64,000 bases of DNA from Reichenbachiella agarivorans (GTDB lineage Bacteria; Bacteroidota; Bacteroidia; Cytophagales; Cyclobacteriaceae): assembly GCF_025502585.1 (NCBI RefSeq), contig NZ_CP106679.1:725001-789000 (forward strand), given 5' to 3'. Under the pieces are notes generated by a model, which ran no database searches, had not been told where the DNA came from, and saw nothing but the letters and a program-made list of their open reading frames with translations. Numbering within the stretch: the first letter of the stretch is position 1; each line of letters starts with the position of its first letter. A program made the position numbers and the translations under genes. Positions 18,195-26,226 of this stretch are shown here, piece by piece.

Positions 18195-19251
18195 TCAAGA
18201 AATTATCCTTGTTGGAGCAGACTGAAAAATCTGCAACCACTTTCTCTCGTCCTCGGATCCCCATTTGCTGACGGAGTGACTCATCCTGAATCAGTACTTT
18301 CAGTTGTTGTTTCCATTCTTCTCGACTTTGACAATGATAGCCTGAGACTCCATGTTCTACAATTTCAGCATTGACTCCAATAGGCGTCACTAACACGGGT
18401 CGTTCCAAAGCCATAAATTGCAGTGCTTTGAAACCACATTTTCCTTTGGCCCATTCATCCATTTCGAGTGGCATTACGCCAATATCAATACGATTCAGAT
18501 CCGCAACTTCACTTTCCTTATCCCAAGGCAAATATTGAAAACCCTGAATCCCAGAGTCAGGACGTTGATCAGCAATAATCAAAAATTCAAAAGGTAACTC
18601 TTGTTGCAACTCATTGACAACCTCTTCTATCAAATCAAGATACTTGAGCGTTGAGTGAGTACCCGTCCAACCTACCGTGACATTGGTTTTAGTAGATGAA
18701 TGATCGGGTAGGTGCAGGTATGCTGTATCGAGTGTCGTTGGATTCACGAAGACATGATCATTGAATTGTCGAGCATAGGTTGCCAAAAACTCGTTGCCTG
18801 CACTCACCTTATAACTCCACTTACATATAGAAGCAACCTTACTAGCCCATTTCATCTTGGCTGCTAGAGAATTCGCTCCAGTTGTGTTTTCCTTCCAGAT
18901 CGCATCGTCAAAATCATAGATCAGCTTCCTACTCAATATTTTGGCCAAGAACCACTCGAAAACGGGAGGCCCAAGAGGAGCTGCTTCTCGATGAACAAAG
19001 ACATAATCGTATTGTATAGCACGCAAGAGCATCCACTTTCGTCTGGCAAAGCCTTTGATTATCCCTACAAACTTCTGCAACGTATGGCCAGGCAGATAAA
19101 GAATCTTCCAAGTCTGCTCATCGATGAAACTCTGGCGATCTACGACAATTCCTTGCTCCTCCAAATAAGCAATGTACTGTTCGAATCGGAATCGCTGAGA
19201 ACCAGCGGTATCCTGTGGATAAGGTGTGAGAAAAAGTACTCGTTTGGGCAT
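18181..19251 (-). CDS. Glycosyltransferase, GT4-like
   Basis: A GT-B-fold glycosyltransferase of about 356 residues. It opens with PKRVLFLTPYPQDTAGSQRFRFEQY, a start seen in family 4-like enzymes of polysaccharide loci. The C-terminal donor-binding half shows TVGWTGTHSTLKYL, DIGVMPLEMDEWAKGKCGFKALQFMALERPVL and GVNAEIVEHGVSGY, including the acidic E that contacts the sugar nucleotide. The ATG at 19251 lies 2 bp beyond the stop of the epimerase gene; an alternative ATG at 19269 would overlap it. Last gene of a three-gene minus-strand operon with the epimerase and aminotransferase. The donor sugar is unknown. Confidence 0.85.
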   Translation of the reverse strand: MPKRVLFLTPYPQDTAGSQRFRFEQYIAYLEEQGIVVDRQSFIDEQTWKILYLPGHTLQKFVGIIKGFARRKWMLLRAIQYDYVFVHREAAPLGPPVFEWFLAKILSRKLIYDFDDAIWKENTTGANSLAAKMKWASKVASICKWSYKVSAGNEFLATYARQFNDHVFVNPTTLDTAYLHLPDHSSTKTNVTVGWTGTHSTLKYLDLIEEVVNELQQELPFEFLIIADQRPDSGIQGFQYLPWDKESEVADLNRIDIGVMPLEMDEWAKGKCGFKALQFMALERPVLVTPIGVNAEIVEHGVSGYHCQSREEWKQQLKVLIQDESLRQQMGIRGREKVVADFSVCSNKDNFLRLFS

Positions 19252-19253
19252 GC

Positions 19254-20249
19254 TTAGTCTAGTTTCCAATTGGAGGGTAAATTCTTATAAATTTCAATCT
19301 CATCAAACTTGTAACTGGCCTTCCTTTCTGCTTTTTTCGCCCACCCTGCCATACGCACAATTCCTTCTTGTAATGATACTGATGAAACGGGTGCAAAATA
19401 CGCTTTGAGTTTGTCATGAGCACAAAAAGCATGGTGCACCTCTTTCCTTTCATCCAAAAAATGAATTGTGGCTTGAGAATCAAAAGCTACCTGAATCATC
19501 TGCGCCAAATCTCGCACGGAGCAAGTATGATCTGAACCAATGTTGAATATCTCACCATATGCGCTAGGATTTTCTACAGACCGAGCGATGACTGGTGCCA
19601 CCTCATCTATGTAACTAAAAGCACGAGTCTGGCTGCCATCACCATAGATCGTCAAGGGCTCACCATTTAGAATTTGATTCATGAAAATCCCTAGAACGTT
19701 TCGATAAGGGTCATTCAGATTTTGATTTTCACCATATACATTGTGAGGTCTGAAAATGATATAATCTTGTCCAAACATCTCCTTTGAAGCTTTCAATTCC
19801 ATTTCAAAGGCATATTTGGCTATCCCGTACGGATCCTCAGGTTGAGGGATCATATCCTCAGTCATCGGTGTCTGTTGTGAACCATATACTGCAATCGATG
19901 ATACGAAGACAAAGCATTTAACTTCATGCTTGATGCATTCATTGAGCAAATTGACACTTCCCGTCAGGTTGTTTTGATAATTGAATCGCTTGATAAAATG
20001 ACTCAATCCCTCCGCAGCATAGGCAGCCAAATGATAGACATAGTCAAATTGATACTTCTCAAACAACTCCGCGAGTAATTGATGATCCAAAATACTCCCT
20101 TTGACAAAATCCACTCCTGTGGGTATGTTTTCTAGCAATCCACCACTGAGATCATCTAAAATCACCACATGGTGCTTCATCGCCCACAGTTGTCGAGCCA
20201 CATGACTCCCAATAAATCCGGCTCCTCCGGTAACTAAAGTTTTATGCAT
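19254..20249 (-). CDS. NAD-dependent nucleotide-sugar epimerase/dehydratase
   Basis: An extended short-chain dehydrogenase of 331 residues from the ATG at 20249; the longer frame starts at a TTG three codons upstream. The Rossmann motif TGGAGFIGSHVARQL is at the N-terminus, the SSIAVYG segment carries the catalytic serine region, and Y-x3-K is in PYGIAKYAFE. It resembles UDP-glucose 4-epimerase/GalE-like enzymes that modify UDP- or dTDP-sugars, with GDGSQTRAFSYIDEVA typical of polysaccharide loci. It lies 54 bp after the aminotransferase gene and abuts the glycosyltransferase gene. Confidence 0.87.
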   Translation of the reverse strand: MHKTLVTGGAGFIGSHVARQLWAMKHHVVILDDLSGGLLENIPTGVDFVKGSILDHQLLAELFEKYQFDYVYHLAAYAAEGLSHFIKRFNYQNNLTGSVNLLNECIKHEVKCFVFVSSIAVYGSQQTPMTEDMIPQPEDPYGIAKYAFEMELKASKEMFGQDYIIFRPHNVYGENQNLNDPYRNVLGIFMNQILNGEPLTIYGDGSQTRAFSYIDEVAPVIARSVENPSAYGEIFNIGSDHTCSVRDLAQMIQVAFDSQATIHFLDERKEVHHAFCAHDKLKAYFAPVSSVSLQEGIVRMAGWAKKAERKASYKFDEIEIYKNLPSNWKLD

Positions 20250-20303
20250 GAATGGCAAAAATACATACTAGATGTCAGATTTGAGAAAGGTATTTGGAAG
20301 CGA

Positions 20304-21428
20304 TCATTGGATGGCAGTCAGCACATTGCCTTCCACAAACTTTTTGATCCTATCACAGACATATTGAACCTCCTCATCGCTCAATTCTGGAAATATAGGC
20401 AGAGACAGCATCTCTTGACTGGCTAGGTAAGCAACTGGAAACTCCTCTTTCGTATATCCCAAGTCACGCAATATCGGCAAAAAAGGAAGAGCCACAGGGT
20501 AGTGCACATCTGTGGAAACACCCTCAGATTGCAGGTACTCACGCAGAGGCTCCCTCCACTTGGATCGGATTACATATTGGTGGTATGTATGATAATTTCC
20601 TCCTATCTCTATGGGCAACAGAATCTCGGCCAATTCTGTGAGTTGCTGGTTGTATTGTGTGGCGATGGCTCTGCGACGCTCATTCCACTGATCGAGGTAT
20701 GGTAGCTTGACCAAAAGCATTGCCGCCTGTAACTCATCCATGCGACTGGTGATTCCCAGCACGCGATGCTCATTGCGGGCTAGGCCTCCTTGATTGGCAA
20801 GCATTCTGCACTGCTGCGCCAAGACAGCATTGCGTGTCACTATCACTCCAGCATCTCCAAAAGCACCAAGGTTCTTGGTGGGATAAAAACTAAAAGTCGC
20901 TGCATCAGACGTAGTACCAGGATATTTCCCACCAATACTTGACAGATGTGCTTGCGCTGCATCCTCTACCAACAAAAGCTGATGATGGTCACATATTGCT
21001 CTCAAAGCAATCATATCTGCCATCTGACCAAACAAATGAACTGGAACAATGGCTTTCGTCCTTGGATTTATTTTTTCTTCCACCTTCTTGACATCTATCA
21101 GGCCTTGCTCATCGACATCTACACAGACCACTTTGGCGCCCAATTGCATCACGACCGAAGCAGTCGACACCCAAGAAACAGCAGGAACAATTACCTCGTC
21201 ACCTGTTTTTACTCCCAGTGCCTTGAGCACGACATACAGCGCATCCGTGCCGTTTCCCAATGCAACACAATGTTCCACTCCCAGTGCCTTTGCCCACTGA
21301 TCTTCAAAACGTGCTACTTTTTCTCCTCGGATGAAAAGCCCAGAGTCCATGACTTGCTGCATGGCAGATTGTAGTTCCCCACGAAGGGATGCACTTTGTC
21401 TTTTGAGATCGAAAAAAGGTATTTTCAT
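20304..21428 (-). CDS. DegT/DnrJ/EryC1-type sugar aminotransferase
   Basis: A 374-residue PLP-dependent aminotransferase that converts a keto-sugar nucleotide to an amino sugar. Motifs include GNGTDALYVVLKALGV, the aspartate of VEDAAQAHLS that binds the PLP nitrogen, and the Schiff-base lysine in SFYPTKNLGAFGDAG. VPVHLFGQMADM and NEHRVLGITSRMDELQAAML are typical of the family. First gene of the minus-strand sugar operon 21428-18181. An unusual double palindrome sits directly before its start (21429-21461). The amino sugar made is not identifiable from sequence. Confidence 0.9.
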   Translation of the reverse strand: MKIPFFDLKRQSASLRGELQSAMQQVMDSGLFIRGEKVARFEDQWAKALGVEHCVALGNGTDALYVVLKALGVKTGDEVIVPAVSWVSTASVVMQLGAKVVCVDVDEQGLIDVKKVEEKINPRTKAIVPVHLFGQMADMIALRAICDHHQLLLVEDAAQAHLSSIGGKYPGTTSDAATFSFYPTKNLGAFGDAGVIVTRNAVLAQQCRMLANQGGLARNEHRVLGITSRMDELQAAMLLVKLPYLDQWNERRRAIATQYNQQLTELAEILLPIEIGGNYHTYHQYVIRSKWREPLREYLQSEGVSTDVHYPVALPFLPILRDLGYTKEEFPVAYLASQEMLSLPIFPELSDEEVQYVCDRIKKFVEGNVLTAIQ

Positions 21429-21461
21429 AACTTTCGGAAAGTTATAAACTTTCCGAAAGTT
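21429..21461. promoter_or_regulatory. Perfect 15-bp inverted repeat between divergent genes
   Basis: AACTTTCGGAAAGTT (21429-21443) and AACTTTCCGAAAGTT (21447-21461) are exact reverse complements separated by ATA. Each arm is itself nearly palindromic. The repeat starts at the base next to the aminotransferase ATG, so it could be a dimeric operator or a leader hairpin for the sugar operon. Confidence 0.75.
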
Positions 21462-21533
21462 TATCGAATTTAGTTGTATCAGGCACTCTCGATTCCATTT
21501 TTAAAGTTGAGATCTAGATTTTATCTTCACCCA

Positions 21534-23738
21534 ATGAAAACCAAGCAGTTTTTAGTACTTCTCATTTTTTGCTGCTGTGTCACACCAGTCTTTTCTCAAT
21601 CCGTCGCTCGTGATTGGAATGAACTCATATTGGAAGCTATCCGCAAAGACAAGGCAAGACCTACTGTCCATGCCAGAAATTTGTTTCACATTTCTGCTGC
21701 CATGTACGACGCCTGGGCCTCCTATGAAACTGGGGTTTCTACCTACTTTCTTGGCAAAGACCATCGAGGATACTACGTACCCTTTGAAGGAGCACAAATC
21801 CCACAAGGCATGAGTAAGAAAGATGCGCAAGAGATTGCCATCAGTTTTGCTGCTCATCGGTTGCTCACTCATCGGTTCAGAGATTCTCCAGGTTTTAGGG
21901 ATTTAAAATTTCGATTTGACACACAGCTTGAACACTCGTTTCAGGATACAGAAAATTACAGCACTGCAAATTACCAAACCGACCCAGTGGAATTGGGTAA
22001 TTACATTGCCGAAGAAATCATTGCCTTTGGCCTCAGCGATGGCTCCAATGAGGCTAATGACTATGCTTGCCGATTTTATCAACCCGTCAATACAGCCATG
22101 TACCCTGATGCCTATGGCAGCAATCACATCACAGATCCTAACCGATGGCAACCCTTGAGTTTTGAAGACTTTGTTGGGCAATCTGGCATCAGCGAGGGAG
22201 CCAGTACCCCCAAATTCGTAGGGGCAGAATGGGGACAAGTCGTTCCATTCTCCTTGACGAAAGACCAACTAACCATCAAACGCAGGAATGGTCATGATTA
22301 TCTCGTTTATTTTGATCCGAGCGAGCCTGCCTATATCCATTTGTCTCCCGAAAAGGAAGAGAAGCAAGACTATCAATGGGGGTTTGGTCTGGTAGCACAA
22401 TGGTCCTCTCATCACGACACTCAGGATGATACCCTTTGGGATATCTCTCCCAATTCGATAGGCAATATCCCCTTTGATGAATTGCCTCGGTCAGTCAAGG
22501 ATTACCCGTCGTTTTATGATTTTGAAAATGGTGGAGACATCAGTCAGGGCTACACGCTCAATCCGATCACAGGATTACCCTACGAACCACAATGGGTACG
22601 ACGATCTGATTACACCCGAGTCTTGGCTGAGTTTTGGGCAGATGGGCCAGATTCTGAAACTCCTCCTGGTCATTGGTTTGTCTTGCTCAACTACATCAAC
22701 GACCACCCAGCATTCGAAAGAAAATACAAAGGACAGGGAGAAAAGATGGATGCACTAGAATGGAATGTCAAATCTTACATGGCACTAGGTGGAGCCATGC
22801 ATGATGCTGCGATAGCTGCATGGGGGATCAAAGGTTACTATGATTACATACGTCCTGTCTCGGCGATTCGCTCCATGGCCGAAAGAGGTCAAAGCAGCGA
22901 CTCATCGCTACCCAACTATCACCCAGCAGGACTTCCATTGATTCCTGGTCAAGTAGAAATCATACAAGCTGATGACCCTATCAATGAGTACCAAAATTTT
23001 GAAAACCAACTCAAAATCAAAGCCTGGAAAATCCCAAATAGATATTATGAAGGTTCGCTGGAATCCAAAAATGTGGACTGGATATTGGCTACACGCTGGC
23101 AACCCTATCAGCGCCCCTCTTTCGTCACTCCCCCCTTTGCAGGTTATGTATCGGGACATTCGACCTTTTCCAGAACTGCAGCAGAGTTGTTCGGTTTACT
23201 CACAGGGAGTGAGTATTTCCCCGGAGGCATGGGAGAATTCCATGCGGAGAAAAACAAGTTTTTGGTTTTCGAAACTGGCCCGAGTGAAGACGTCACCCTG
23301 CAATGGGCAAAATACCAAGATGCATCAGACCAGTGTAGTCTGTCACGAATATGGGGTGGGATACACCCTCCCGTAGATGACATAGCGGGCAGATTGATCG
23401 GGTACCAAATCGGTCACCATGCTTTCGAAACAGTAGAAAAATATTTCAATGGAGAGGTTCAAAATAGCGAACCTAGTAACCTTACCGCACGGTTGCTATA
23501 TGGCCCCAATCCCGTCAGCACCACAACCCCAGAAATAACCATTACTTTCAGACATCCTGACGATCTAGAGAAAACCATTGCCATGTACGATCTTCAAGGC
23601 AATGAAGTCATGAAACAAAAAGAAGGGTACGTCCAAAACGTCACGCTTGATACCCAAGGGTTAAGAAAAGGAGTTTATCTTGTGATGATCAGCACAAAAG
23701 AATATTCAGAAAAAATCAAATTGGTGGTTGCTCCCTAA
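21534..23738 (+). CDS. Secreted vanadium haloperoxidase/PAP2-like enzyme with T9SS sorting domain
   Basis: A 734-residue protein with a signal peptide (MKTKQFLVLLIFCCCVTPVFSQ). The C-terminal catalytic region carries R521 and R527-P528 (TRWQPYQRP), the SGHS motif at 540-543 and R605 with H611 (SRIWGGIHPPVDD). Together these form the vanadate/phosphate-binding site of vanadium haloperoxidases and PAP2 phosphatases. The last 80 residues (GPNPVSTTTPEITITF to GVYLVMIST) form a type A T9SS sorting domain, so the enzyme should be exported to the surface. Halide preference, or acid phosphatase activity, cannot be told. The longer frame from 21474 lacks a leader. Confidence 0.86.
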   Translation: MKTKQFLVLLIFCCCVTPVFSQSVARDWNELILEAIRKDKARPTVHARNLFHISAAMYDAWASYETGVSTYFLGKDHRGYYVPFEGAQIPQGMSKKDAQEIAISFAAHRLLTHRFRDSPGFRDLKFRFDTQLEHSFQDTENYSTANYQTDPVELGNYIAEEIIAFGLSDGSNEANDYACRFYQPVNTAMYPDAYGSNHITDPNRWQPLSFEDFVGQSGISEGASTPKFVGAEWGQVVPFSLTKDQLTIKRRNGHDYLVYFDPSEPAYIHLSPEKEEKQDYQWGFGLVAQWSSHHDTQDDTLWDISPNSIGNIPFDELPRSVKDYPSFYDFENGGDISQGYTLNPITGLPYEPQWVRRSDYTRVLAEFWADGPDSETPPGHWFVLLNYINDHPAFERKYKGQGEKMDALEWNVKSYMALGGAMHDAAIAAWGIKGYYDYIRPVSAIRSMAERGQSSDSSLPNYHPAGLPLIPGQVEIIQADDPINEYQNFENQLKIKAWKIPNRYYEGSLESKNVDWILATRWQPYQRPSFVTPPFAGYVSGHSTFSRTAAELFGLLTGSEYFPGGMGEFHAEKNKFLVFETGPSEDVTLQWAKYQDASDQCSLSRIWGGIHPPVDDIAGRLIGYQIGHHAFETVEKYFNGEVQNSEPSNLTARLLYGPNPVSTTTPEITITFRHPDDLEKTIAMYDLQGNEVMKQKEGYVQNVTLDTQGLRKGVYLVMISTKEYSEKIKLVVAP

Positions 23739-23963
23739 AAACTTGGACACAAAATTCTCTACGACGAGATGCAAACCCTTAACTGTGAGGTGATATTCAT
23801 AAAAATTCCTAGTAGTGAGTTTTTTTCTTTTCCGTATCGTCAGTTAATGAATAAAAAATTGTCCACGTACCTTGAGTAAAATATTCTATCATTCAATACC
23901 GAAAAATCTGCCTTATTGTTATATTTCAAATAATAACAAAACCAACTAATCCAACACAAAGCT
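23739..23963. other. Intergenic spacer without a recognised feature
   Basis: This AT-rich 225 bp contains no supported gene. A TATATTTC near 23920 is one base off a -7 box for the following gene. Confidence 0.6.
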
Positions 23964-24245
23964 ATGATCTATCAAAATGAAATCGTAATGCTCTTGATCT
24001 GTAGCATCGTACTTGCATTTTCTATTGCCTATGGGAGCAAACTCAACCTCTTTCCATATTGGGTCTATATGTACACCAGTTTTTTGTGCCTTTTGGCGGC
24101 ATGTATTTGTACTGTGGTTGAAGGCTTTCTATTCCCTACCTTGTTTGACCTACTCGAACACTTATCCTATGCTGCCAGTTCGCTCTCTGTATTGATATGG
24201 ACATGGAAGATCACCCAACAACCTCTAGTCGAAAAGAGTAAATGA
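23964..24245 (+). CDS. Small three-helix membrane protein
   Basis: A 93-residue protein with three hydrophobic segments (about 7-22, 32-52 and 62-82) and no recognised domain. It carries an acidic residue within a helix region (VVEGFLFP). The ATG of the following histidine kinase gene overlaps its TGA by 4 bp (ATGA), indicating translational coupling. This suggests it is a sensory or accessory subunit of that kinase, which has its own membrane segments. No family name was recognised. Confidence 0.7.
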   Translation: MIYQNEIVMLLICSIVLAFSIAYGSKLNLFPYWVYMYTSFLCLLAACICTVVEGFLFPTLFDLLEHLSYAASSLSVLIWTWKITQQPLVEKSK

Positions 24246-26158
24246 GTATGAAAGAATTGATTGATGGCTTTTCCATAGTCTGCATACTATTTGCCACCAT
24301 CCTTTTGCTTACCCAGCGCAGAAAAGTCAAGGAAGTACAACTGGTTCTTTTCTTTGGTTTGTTGGCTTTTCTACTGTTATATTATCTTTCGTTGTTCTCA
24401 GATTATGAAGAGGTCGAAGATATTTTGGGGGCACTCATTCCAGTGATTTTCGCCTTTGTATTCTACTCCATTATCCAAATCCAAAGCAATGCCCTAATTA
24501 AAGAGAACGAAGAACGTTTGCGTTTAGCGATAGATTCGACCAAAGTAGGGCTATGGGAACTGGACCTTATAAATTTAGAGTTTACTGTGAATGATTCTTG
24601 GTTTGAAATAATAGGTTATAAGGCTAGTGAACTGATTCCTATCAAAATTGAGGTTTGGGAAAAACTTATCCATCCATATGATCAACGAACCTCTCGAGAA
24701 GCTCTTAGAAGGCACACCGAAGGCAAAACACAGGTTTTGGAGGTAGTTCAGCGAATCAAACACAAAAATGGATCATGGGTTTGGGTACAAAACAGAGGGA
24801 AAATTGTCGAGTATGACAAAAATGGTCAAGCAATCCGAATGGCAGGTATTTTGATCGACATGACCACTCAAAAGGAATTAGAATTCAACCTCGAGTCTCA
24901 AATAGAGCAAAATGTAGATCTCAACAAGAATTTCAAGAAACAAGCCTCCAAATTGGCGGATCATGAAGCTAACTACAAAGTGTTATTTGAGTCCTCCAAT
25001 GATGCCATCGTGATCTTCAAAGACAGAAAATTCCACGACAGCAACACCATGGCCTTCAAAATGTTCCAATGCCAGCCAGACTATTTGATCGGCAAAGAAC
25101 CTCATGAGTATAGTCCAGAAATACAACCCGACGGTGTTCCTTCGACTCAAAAGGCACAAGAGATTTTCGCAGAGCTGGAAATGGGCAAATCACAGGTTTT
25201 TGACTGGCAGCATCTGCGTCCTACAGGAGAACCCTTTGACGTATCCGTCAGTATCAACCCGATCGTACTAGATGGTGAACAATACATCCAGTGTGTATTG
25301 CGTGATATCACAGAAAAAAAGAAAATAGCCAAGGAACTGGCCGACTATCGCCACAACCTAGAAGACTTGGTAGAAAAAAGAACTTCTGAACTGAGTACCT
25401 CCAATGCAGAGCTACTGAGCACCATGAAAAACCTCAAAGATGCACAATCTCAGCTGATCCAAAAAGAAAAAATGGCCTCTTTGGGGATTCTGACTGCAGG
25501 AGTCGCACATGAAATCAACAACCCTCTCAATTTCATACTAGGAGGCTATCGCGGATTAGAAAAAGTCCTCATGAATTCTGAAGAATTCAAGAATGACGAT
25601 ACGCTCATGAGATTGCTTGAGAGTATCAAAATCGGTGCTGATAGAGCTGTCAATATCGTCAAAGGCTTGAAACACTTTAGCCGTACCAAAGACACCTTTG
25701 ACGAACCCTGTGAAATTCATGTAATCTTGGAAAACTGCATCCTGTTGCTAAAAAATGAACTAAAAGGAAAAATTGTTATCAAAAAAGAATACTGCGAACA
25801 AGATTTTGAACTGCGGGGTAATTCAGGAAAACTCCACCAGATATTTGTCAACATCCTCCACAATGCTATTCATGCCATGGAAAACGAAGGCGTTTTGATC
25901 ATCAAGACTTCCAAAATAGCTCAGGAACTTTTGATCGAAATTTCAGACAATGGCATTGGGATCAGCAAAGAAAACCTAACAAAAATCACTGTCCCCTTCT
26001 TCACCACCAAAGAACAAGGTAAAGGCACTGGCCTTGGTCTTTCTTTGACTTATAATTTCATTGTCGAACACAAAGGAAAATTGGAGTTTGAATCAGAATT
26101 AGGCAAAGGCACCAAAGTGAGTGTGCTACTACCCTTGGCAACCAGTGCAAAACATTGA
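24242..26158 (+). CDS. Membrane PAS-PAS sensor histidine kinase
   Basis: A 638-residue sensor kinase. The N-terminus has three hydrophobic segments (about 7-23, 31-49, 57-76). Two PAS domains follow (about 85-215, including [14 protein letters not shown] and [13 protein letters not shown], and about 240-365, ending [13 protein letters not shown]), with a coiled coil at 365-410. The phosphoacceptor is H423 in [16 protein letters not shown], a NtrB/HisKA-type H-box. The ATPase domain shows N-box NAIHAMEN, G1 DNGIGIS and G2 [10 protein letters not shown]. No response regulator gene is adjacent, so the partner is elsewhere. The gene is translationally coupled to the small membrane protein upstream. 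Confidence 0.9.
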   Translation: MSMKELIDGFSIVCILFATILLLTQRRKVKEVQLVLFFGLLAFLLLYYLSLFSDYEEVEDILGALIPVIFAFVFYSIIQIQSNALIKENEERLRLAIDSTKVGLWELDLINLEFTVNDSWFEIIGYKASELIPIKIEVWEKLIHPYDQRTSREALRRHTEGKTQVLEVVQRIKHKNGSWVWVQNRGKIVEYDKNGQAIRMAGILIDMTTQKELEFNLESQIEQNVDLNKNFKKQASKLADHEANYKVLFESSNDAIVIFKDRKFHDSNTMAFKMFQCQPDYLIGKEPHEYSPEIQPDGVPSTQKAQEIFAELEMGKSQVFDWQHLRPTGEPFDVSVSINPIVLDGEQYIQCVLRDITEKKKIAKELADYRHNLEDLVEKRTSELSTSNAELLSTMKNLKDAQSQLIQKEKMASLGILTAGVAHEINNPLNFILGGYRGLEKVLMNSEEFKNDDTLMRLLESIKIGADRAVNIVKGLKHFSRTKDTFDEPCEIHVILENCILLLKNELKGKIVIKKEYCEQDFELRGNSGKLHQIFVNILHNAIHAMENEGVLIIKTSKIAQELLIEISDNGIGISKENLTKITVPFFTTKEQGKGTGLGLSLTYNFIVEHKGKLEFESELGKGTKVSVLLPLATSAKH

Positions 26159-26173
26159 GTAGTTTGTATTGAG
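26153..26173. repeat. Short heptamer tract at the kinase stop
   Basis: CATTGAG, TAGTTTG, TATTGAG in phase; the first contains the TGA stop of the kinase. Confidence 0.4.
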
Positions 26174-26226
26174 ACAAAAAACTTCTCCTCTTGCATGCAT
26201 TATGGCATTTTATAATCGAAAGCAGG

